Below the pieces are notes generated by a model. The model ran no database searches. It saw only the letters and a list, made by a program, of their open reading frames with translations, and had not been told where the DNA came from. A stretch of DNA of 64,000 nt, taken from the NCBI GenBank assembly GCA_963575745.1, contig CAUYUJ010022528.1:1-64000 (forward strand). Direction: 5' to 3'. The translations under genes and the position numbers were made by a program. Source of the stretch: Prorocentrum cordatum. Its lineage: Eukaryota > Sar > Dinophyceae > Prorocentrales > Prorocentraceae. Below are positions 54,693 to 64,000 of this stretch, in pieces. Every line of letters begins with the position of its first letter. The stretch's first letter is position 1.

Positions 54693-55872
54693 TTAAGCAT
54701 CGCCTAGGGGGTATGCACCACTCCTGGGCCAAGGGAACGGGGCGCCCGCGCGCGGCAAGAATGTGTGGTCGGCGCCCCCCGGTGCCTGGATGGCGTCGGG
54801 ATGGAGTCTCGAGAGGGTGGCGATGCCCTCGATGGCCTCTCGGGGGATCAAAGAGGTACTCCAGATCTCGTAATAAAAGGGAGGGGGTCTGGACCCTCCA
54901 AGACAAGCCATTTCAGACCCCCCCCCCCGTGGGAGAACCCTCCAAAACATCGCCCCCAGACCCCCCCAGGCCCTCCAAGATAGCCTGGAAGAGACCCCCC
55001 CCCCGAAATGGGACCCCCCTCCCTTTATTACGAAATCTGGAGTACCGATACCACTACTCCCTGGACCTCTCCTGGGGCGCACTCTGACCAGAATCTTCGA
55101 GGAGGAGCTCATCGTGGCGGCGAGGGCTCTGCAGCGGCATCGGTAGATGTTTTCCTCTTCTGAGCCTCGGGAATCACCAAGTCGCACTTCGTGATCACGT
55201 CCAGCCACGGCCGCTTCGGGAACTTCCGGCGGAGCCCGTCCCGCAGCTCAAGCTGCTCCGTCACGGACAGGAGCCCGTGAGTGACTGGGTAGGGGTCGAA
55301 TACGAAGCAGACCCCCGTCGGGAGGTGCTCCATGGAGCCGAGCGTGAGTTGATCCTAGAAGAAGAGACACATGCATAAGCGTCAGCTCTCGGAGGCCCGC
55401 GCGGATCTCTCGTGCCATCGACTGGGCCCCCGTGGCGCGCTCCGCGCGGCAGGGAGGGGAGTCCATCGCCGATGAGAGAAGATACGCGCGGACCTCCGTC
55501 GGTTCGTGCTTATGCCTTTTGTTCGTCGAGATCCAGGAGGTTGTACCTCTTGTCGTCCTTGTCCCACAGGCCGCGCATGCCCGGGGAGTCCACAATCTGG
55601 CCGTGGATGAGCAAGGGCGTCCCCGATATGAAGTGCCACAGGTGTCCGACGGTGAGCTGCTTCGTGGTGAAGCAGTAGTTGTTCACCTCGGGGACGCCCG
55701 TCGAGAGGGAGCGCACAAGCGAGGATTTGCCGACGTTCGGGGCTCCGACAAAGACCACCGTAGGCTTGTCGAGGTCGATGACGGGGGTGCTGTTGATGGC
55801 GGCCTGGCATTGCAGAAATTGGTGGAAGATGGGGGCGTGCGAGATGTAGAGCTCATGCAGATCTTCGACTGC
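54693..55872 (-). CDS. NOG1/PDE318-like GTPase, three exons visible (5' end missing)
   Basis: Exon A (55872-55530) follows an acceptor with a long CT tract ending GGCCAG. It contains AVEDLHELYISHAPIFHQFL, then the P-loop GAPNVGKSSLVRSLSTG (G1), switch NNYCFTT (G2) and QIVDSPG (G3). Exon B (55350 to about 55110) contains DQLTLGSMEHLPTGVCFVFD and DVITKCDLV (G4). After another foldback segment, GTSLIPREAIEGIATLSRLH fits the G5 region. The LTL-x4-HLPT-x3-FVFD and TKCD signatures match the NOG1 family, closest to the plant organellar PDE318-type branch, whose members act in ribosome assembly. The N-terminal helical domain and the true C-terminus were not found; the reading frame between exon B and the G5 piece is uncertain. 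Confidence 0.7.
54856..55045 (-). mobile_element. Foldback intron candidate in the GTPase gene (182 bp)
   Basis: Direct repeats GTAC lie at 54856-54859 and 55042-55045. The inverted ends TCCAGATCTCGTAATAAAAG (54860) and, reversed, TCCAGATTTCGTAATAAAGG continue for about 29 bp into GGGAGGGGGTC. Removing the insert and one GTAC joins SSGIG to TSLIPREAIEGI in frame. Confidence 0.65.
55351..55534 (-). mobile_element. Introner-like foldback intron between GTPase exons A and B (174 bp)
   Basis: Direct repeats GATCC lie at 55351-55355 and 55530-55534. The inverted arms are about 55-60 bp, sharing GCATAAGC and GGAGGCCCGCGCGGATCT against GGAGGTCCGCGCGTATCT, and fill most of the insert. Excision leaving one repeat yields RYNLLDQLTLGSMEHLP, the conserved NOG1 sequence. 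Neither edge can be read as GT-AG, but CTGAC plus CTCTTCTTCTAG near the 3' end could serve as branch site and acceptor. Confidence 0.75.
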
Positions 55873-56229
55873 CTGGCCGGAGGGGGCAGAGGGAGGAGAA
55901 AGAGAAATACGAACAGAGAGAGCGAGGAGAGAGAGAGAGAGAGATTGATTCAGAAGAAACAAGGAAACAACGGGTACCCACAGCAAAAACAAACAGTACT
56001 AAAAAGCGGAGAGGGGAGAGAGACAGAGGAATACGTTTAGATATACACATGCACATACATATACATGTATATGTATATAGAAATACATATATCCCACAAA
56101 CAACGGACTGGGTGGGGGCATCCTCCTATCTTCCTCCTCCTGCTCCCTCCTCCTCGCTGCGCTCCTCCTCATCCCTCGTCCTCCTCCCTCCTCCTCTCCT
56201 CTTCCTCCCTCAGCATTCGTCCTCATTCG

Positions 56230-57478
<1,249 letters not shown>

Positions 57479-57530
57479 AGCCGGGGAGTCCATAACAGAC
57501 CCCTGAACGTACGTATATTTGTATACATGT

Positions 57531-58260
57531 ATGTTCCCTACCCAGGCTCTGCCTAGAAGGGTTCTTACTCTCTGGGCTTAAAGGGGCCGGGCAGTGGAAA
57601 GCGCCCCAGGCGGCTCCCCCAGTATCCGTCCCGCGGTTCCCCCAGTGACGTCCCCTTAGCTTAGCGTTGCTTACCTCATCTTAGCTTAGCTTATTTCATC
57701 TTAGCTTAGCTTAGCTTCATCTTAGCTCAGGTTTATCTTAGCTTAGCTTACCGTCATCTTAGCTTCGCTGAGCTTTAGCATAGCAGAGCACAGCATAGCA
57801 TGGCATAGCGTAGCATAGCATAGCGCAGCACAGCATATCATAGCATAGCCCAGCATAGCATAACATAGCGCAGCATAGCATAGCATAGCATAGCATAGCA
57901 TAGTTTTTGAAATCAGTTTTTCCCTACCTAGGCTCTGCCTAGAAGGGTTCTTACTCTCTTGGCTTAAAGGGCAGGGCAGTCGTAACCGGCCCGGGCGGTT
58001 CCCCCAGTATCCGCCCCGCGGTTCCCCCAGTTACGTCCCCTTAGCTTAGCGTTGTTTATCTCATCTTAGCTTAGCTTAGCTTATCTTAGCTTAGCTTCAT
58101 CTTAGCTTCGCTTAGCTGTAGCTTAGCTTAGCTTAGCTTAGCATATCATAGCATAGCCCAGCATAGCATAGCATAGCGCAGCATAGCATAGCATAGCATA
58201 GCTCAGCATAGCACAGCATAGCATAGCATAGCGCAGCAAAAACAAAGCAAAAGGCTTAGC
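57531..58260. repeat. Tandem duplication (385 bp) with TTAGC/ATAGC pentamer tails
   Basis: Copy 1 (57531-57915) and copy 2 (57916-58260) each start CTACC-AGGCTCTGCCTAGAAG, contain GGTTCCCCCAGT-ACGTCCCC, and continue with CTTAGCTTAGC and AGCATAGCATAGC pentamers. Confidence 0.9.
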
Positions 58261-58575
58261 AAAGCAAAGCCAAAGCACATGTCAAACCGAGCAACAGCAA
58301 AGCAAAAGCAAAAGGCTTAGCCAAGCTTTGCCTAGCTTAGCTTAACTAAGCTACAGCAACAGCAACAGCAAAACAAAGCACTAGCAACGCAAAGCAAAGC
58401 AAAGCAAAGCAAAAGCAAAAGCAAAGCAAATGAAAGGCAAAACAAAGGCAATGTGCAACAGTACGATCGGAGAGCCCACCTGGTGAGCGAATGCAAAAAC
58501 ATGCGTGTGTGTGTGAGCGAAGGCAAAGCAAAAGCAAAACCAAGCAAAAGCAAAAACAAGCAAAAGCAGAGGCAA
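58240..58575. repeat. AGCAAA/GCAAAGC repeat tract
   Basis: Irregular AGCAAAAGCAAAGC units, broken by about 60 bp of other sequence near 58450-58520. Confidence 0.85.
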
Positions 58576-58649
58576 CTTCGACGATGAGGAGGAGGACGGC
58601 GTTTACCGTTACTACTAATGCTGCGTTCCTAGGGGCTCCAACTCCTAGG

Positions 58650-59000
58650 TAGGGTCGCACTGGGGTAATGTGTATGTATGTTGATATGTACAAAATATGT
58701 ATACATATGTGTGTGTTGACCATGTATATGTCATTGTATATGTATATATGCATGTGTTTGGTATGAATACCTGTATGATGTATGTAAGCATGTGTACACA
58801 CATGTACACGTGTAAATATAATATGCATGTGTGCGCATTTGTTTGTGGATGTCTAATGACTACGTGTGCAGTGCAATGTATATGTGCTGACTGTATAATA
58901 CGTAGTGCGCGTGAACGTGTGTGAAGAATAATGTGTGATGTGTGTATGAGTGTGCCTGTGCATGTGTGCAATGTATACTAGAAGTGTGTATGTATGACGT
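58650..59000. repeat. TGTGTATG-rich tract
   Basis: AT/GT-rich TATGTATG and TGTGTGTG motifs, related in style to the CATACA mosaics on the opposite strand. Confidence 0.8.
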
Positions 59001-59009
59001 GTATCCCGA

Positions 59010-59395
59010 GGAACCCTTGTGATTGCTAGGATTCCCCATGAAGTCCTAGGAATCCCTAGGAGTGAGAACCCGTAGGAACCCTCAGGGTTATGAGGAATCC
59101 CTAGGAATTCCTAGGAACCCTCAGGATTACCAGGAATCCCTAGGAACCCCTGGGAATAAGAATCCCTAGGAACCAGTAGGATTACTAGGAACTCATATGG
59201 ATACATAGGAATCCCTAGGAACCCTTAGGAGTGTGAGGCATTCCTAGGAATCCCGAGGAATCCCTAGGAACCCTAGGACTCCTAGGAATCCCTAGGAACC
59301 CTCAGGGTTACGAGGAATCCCTAAGAGTAAGAATCCCTAGGAACCCTTAGGATTATTAGGATGCCCAAGGAATCCATAGGAATCCCTGGGAAATC
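59010..59395. repeat. GGAATCCCTAGGAACCC tandem repeat
   Basis: About 25 degenerate units centred on the palindrome CCTAGG (for example GGAATCCCTAGGAACCCTTA), mostly 10-12 bp or multiples. Confidence 0.9.
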
Positions 59396-59570
59396 ATAAG
59401 CTCGTGCATACATATAGTTATGCACTCATGTGTAAGCTTATATGCATGTATACACTCATGTTGCTCCCTCCTCTGCCTCCTCCTCCCTATCCTCCTCCTC
59501 TTCCTCCTACTCCTCATCCCCATCCTCCTCATCTTCCTCCTCCTCTTCCTCCTCCCGCCTCCCCCCTCCC

Positions 59571-59940
59571 TGCAGCTACGACTACGTCTGCGACCAGAGA
59601 GCAAGAGAGCGCATGTTGTCCTGCGCAACCGTTCCCCCAGAGTGGCTCTGACACTGCGGTCGCGTAGGCGGCTCAAAACACAGCGGTGTCAAAGTGCTCC
59701 TCCCCCCTTCCCTCGCCCAGCCTTCCTCCCTCCCTCCTCCTTCCTCCTGTCCTGCAGGTGGACCATACCACTACGGCTACACAGTGCTCTCAGTCCGCGG
59801 TCGAGGAATGTGTCCTTTCACATACGTGCCCACCTCCTACGGCTATCGTTTTCGCCACCAGGGAGGGGTGTCCAGTGGCAAGACGTGAGCCCCTCTCCTC
59901 GACCCGACGACGTCGGGCCACCAGGCGTGAGGTATCATGT
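59571..59940 (+). other. Possible plus-strand exon
   Basis: A pyrimidine tract ending CCTCCTGTCCTGCAG (about 59757) precedes an open frame reading VDHTTTATQCSQSAVEECVL and HTCPPPTAIVFATREGCPV. It has no known domain and no donor was identified. Confidence 0.25.
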
Positions 59941-59944
59941 CCCA

Positions 59945-60190
59945 ACAGTCCCACTACAACACTACTACTACCACTACTACTCTCTACGACTACAGCACTA
60001 CAACACTACACCACTACAACACTACACGACTACAACACTACACCACTACACCACTACAACACTACAGCTACAGCCGCCACAAACACCACTACACCACTAC
60101 AACACTACAGCACTACAGCACTACAGCACTGCAGCACTACAGCACGACTACACGACACTACAACATTACAGTACCTGCACGACCTACACT
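59945..60190. repeat. CTACAACACTACACC repeat
   Basis: Short CTACA(A/C)CA(C) units transition to the TAC array that follows. Confidence 0.9.
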
Positions 60191-60354
60191 ACAACACTAC
60201 ATCATGACCAACCATAGCCATCACCAAGGATACATCACGATGAACCATCACCATCACCAAGCACACATCATCACCATCATTCAACAGCACCAAAACAGGG
60301 GTATGGTATGGACCCTCCCGCGTTCTACGACTACTCCTGCTGCAGCTGCTGCTC

Positions 60355-61775
<1,421 letters not shown>

Positions 61776-62086
61776 ACGGTGATGTTATTTGCATGGTCGG
61801 ACAATGCCCTTCCTGGAACTGACCTTCCAAGGAAATCTTCGCTTGTTGGAAAGTGCCCGTTCTGGTTGCAACGAGCCGTTCTGCTTGCAAAGAAACGTAC
61901 ACGCCCCCCCCCCCAGGCGCCCGCCCGAGCGCGATGGCGGAATCGACCGGCAGCGCCACTGGACCGATAGAGAGAAAGAGAGAGACCCAAAACACTTGCC
62001 TGGCGAAGGACCCAAACAGATGCAATTGTGAGTCCCGCAGTTGTGAGTATCATCTTCGGTGGAGCTCCCCATGTGGCCAACTCTTG
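61776..62086. other. Unassigned unique sequence
   Basis: Short open frames on both strands (for example 61785-62072 minus). No feature can be supported. Confidence 0.3.
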
Positions 62087-62720
62087 TGAGGGGTGTGCCA
62101 GGGGTGGAGTGGGCGCATATGGGCGGTGGAGCCTTCGGTAGAGACCCCTATGGGGCCACGGAACGTATGAGGGGTGTGCCGAAATGGGTGGGGGGGACTC
62201 ATGTGGACGGTGCCATTCGGGCTTTCGGTGGAGCTCCCAATGGGGCCACGAAAAATGTGAGGAGTGTGCCGAAATGCATGGCGGGGACGCATGTGGACGG
62301 CGCCATGCTGGCCTTCGGTGGAGCTCCCTATGGGGACTCGAAACGTGTGAAGGCTGTGCCGAAATGGGTGGCGGGGACGCATGCGGGCTGCGCCACTGGG
62401 ACCTTCGGTGGAGCTCCTGCGAGGCCACGAAATGTGTGAGGGGTGTGCCGACATGGGTGTGGGCGACGCATGCGGGCTGCGCCACTGGGACCGTCGGCGG
62501 AGCCGGCTATGCGGCCACGAAAAATGCCAAAATGGGTGTGGGGGAAGCATGCGGGCTGCGCCACTGGGACCTTAGGTGGAGCTTCATATGGGGCCACGAA
62601 ACATGTGACGGGTGTGCCAAAATGGATGTGGGTGACGCATGCGGGCGGTGGCACTGGGGCCTTCGGTGGAGCTTCACATTGGGGTCACGAAACGTGTGAG
62701 GTGTGTGCCGAAGTGGTGGA
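62087..62720 (+). repeat. 90 bp tandem repeat, about 7 units
   Basis: GAGGGGTGTGCCGAAATGGG, GACGCATGCGGGCTGCGCC and CTTCGGTGGAGCTCC recur. GTGTGCC-type landmarks at 62174, 62264, 62354 and 62443 are 89-90 bp apart. The period is a multiple of three, so frames stay open across it. Confidence 0.93.
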
Positions 62721-62744
62721 CATGCGGAGAGAGGCAGGGATGGG

Positions 62745-62935
62745 AGGAGGGAGGAGGAGGAGGAGGAGGAGGAAGGAGGAAGGAACGCAGGGCGCTCTCT
62801 TCAAAACGAGGACCCAACACCACTGGATGGGTGGGAAAAATCGAAAAAGAGAGAAAGAGAGAAAGAGAAAGCGAGAGTACGAGAGGGAGAGAGATAAAGA
62901 GAGAGAGAGAGAGAGAAAGAGAGATACCCCCAAAA
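62745..62935. repeat. (GGA)n and (GA)n purine tracts
   Basis: A GGA run near 62750-62780 and a GAGA-rich stretch at 62845-62930. Confidence 0.85.
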
Positions 62936-63905
62936 AAAAACATTCCGCCGACCAGGTCGGCGTGTGTGTGAGGGAGATATGGGCTGGGGTGGTCCTGGGA
63001 TATGCTCTTTGAGTCGCAAGGAAGGGAAGCCCCTTCCCTTCCCGTTGATCCCTTCCCCGCCGAGGGTCCGTAAAGGCATCACGAGGTCTCCAGAAGCCTC
63101 CGAATGGCCCGCATCCAAAAATCTCCGTCGTCGAACCTTGACCCTGGAACCTCGATCCTCGAACCTTCCTCCTTCTCCCTGCCCCCCGTGTTGGAGGAAG
63201 GAGACGAGGGCCGTGCCTGATCGGCGATGAAGGTCGCCTCACGCCCGCGCTGACAGAGCTTCACTGCGCGCTGCCTAACCGTCGCCTCCTTGTGGGGGGG
63301 AGCAAGAGCCGTACGCAATGAAGCGCCCCGATCTCTGCTTCGAGGGGGGAGGCGAAAGGCACCCTTCTCTCCGACCCTCTCTCACCCCCTCGTTTTCGTG
63401 TCGTGTCGTTGCGTTTCGCGTGGCGGACAGAGCTTCATGAAGCGACCCCTAATGCTATATGCTGGTAACGTGTGACAAGTGCTGCCCAAAGACAGCGCGC
63501 AGCGAGAGCAAAGATGGTAGAGCATGCAACAACAAGCGCGCGAGAGGGAGAAGGAAGGAGGAGGAAGAGGTTGAAACTGGACCCTCCCTCCCTCCTTCCT
63601 TCCCCTCCTTCGGTGACCTCGATGACCTGAGGCGGGCCTGGTCGCTCCACGAGCAAGCGGAGCGCGACGACAGAAAAGGGAGGTCTAAAGGTTGGGCCCA
63701 GTAGAGGAGGGAGGGGAAGAGGGGAGGAGGTGGAGGAAGGGGTCAGGAGGGGTGGAGGGAGGAAAGAGGGAAAGACTCGCTGAATCGGGAATCCGTCCCT
63801 GGAACCAGACCCTCCAAAGCTTGGCTCGTTCAGAGTTCCTCTTGGGTGTGGCGCAGAACCGCAGCGCTTACTCGAAACATCATAATCATCCACAGTATCT
63901 GCCTC
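62936..63905. other. Unassigned region, no gene recognised
   Basis: Open frames on both strands (for example 63435-63893 minus) show no domain. GGAGG-rich patches occur at 63540-63570 and 63705-63770. Confidence 0.35.
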
Positions 63906-64000
63906 CGTTTGCCATCTTCTCCTCCTCCACCTCCTCCTCCTCCTCCCCCTCCTCGTCCTCCTCCTCCCCCTCCTCCTCCCTCCTCCAACTCCTCCTCCAA
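63906..64000. repeat. (CTC)n microsatellite at the window edge
   Basis: CTC/TCC triplets continue to the last base. Confidence 0.93.

Noticed and set aside
57650-58200. Telomere-like repeat (TTAGC pentamers)
   Set aside because: The unit is TTAGC/ATAGC and not TTTAGGG or TTAGGG, is irregular and internal, and belongs to a 385 bp duplication.

Overview
This window looks like nuclear DNA of a GC-rich protist, most likely a dinoflagellate (Polarella- or Prorocentrum-like). That is an inference. The supporting signs are very sparse minus-strand exons with non-GT/AG splice junctions, introns that carry terminal inverted repeats (TIRs), a KDZ-like transposase fragment, and a landscape that is mostly satellites and microsatellites. 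No bacterial operons, rRNA, tRNA or CRISPR were recognised.

Only a few genes can be supported. They are: a DUF1764-type protein (5170-6310, two exons); an NOG1/PDE318-like nucleolar or organellar GTPase (about 54693-55872); a zinc-binding Stc1-like protein end (2581-2976); and a cluster of minus-strand ORFs at 19840-26224. That cluster holds a KDZ-like transposase fragment with a 746 bp tandem duplication, an unknown ORF, a WW-domain ORF and another unknown ORF with an intron. A decayed Ty1/copia RNase H remnant (37950-38410) and several anonymous exon-like stretches complete the list. Most other long open frames are artefacts of trinucleotide or 3n-length repeats.

The repeat skeleton is highly ordered. 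A composite repeat occurs seven to eight times: 7218-8925, 10988-12293, 13291-14965, a copy ending at 27827, 31462-33631, 35435-37055 and 42151-45487. It starts with a conserved block containing CCCGGAAAGG. It then carries one to several about 430 bp units (family A), then strictly 75 bp-periodic arrays (family B), and ends in a conserved block containing CCTTTCCGGG. Other families are a degenerate purine/pyrimidine 'CCAAGAGG' satellite (family D: 1500-2165, 6640-6830, 12600-13250, 39990-40680, 46080-46760), a 160 bp tandem repeat (50100-51180), a 142 bp-periodic CTAG-palindrome satellite (16729-19095), a 90 bp repeat (62090-62720), and kilobase-scale (TAC)n, (CAT)n, (AGG)n and CATACA-type microsatellites.

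The most striking feature is a 9.9 kb insertion (about 16729-26624) inside one composite repeat. The host repeat stops at GCCTGAGC and resumes at a second GCCTGAGC, which is a target-site duplication of up to 8 bp. The insert has imperfect TIRs, CTAG-palindrome arrays next to both ends, and all of its recognisable ORFs (including the transposase) on one strand. A second theme is a set of 70-390 bp foldback elements with long TIRs. At least two sit exactly at intron positions of recognisable genes and are flanked by 4-6 bp direct repeats, so they look like introner elements (DNA transposons acting as introns).
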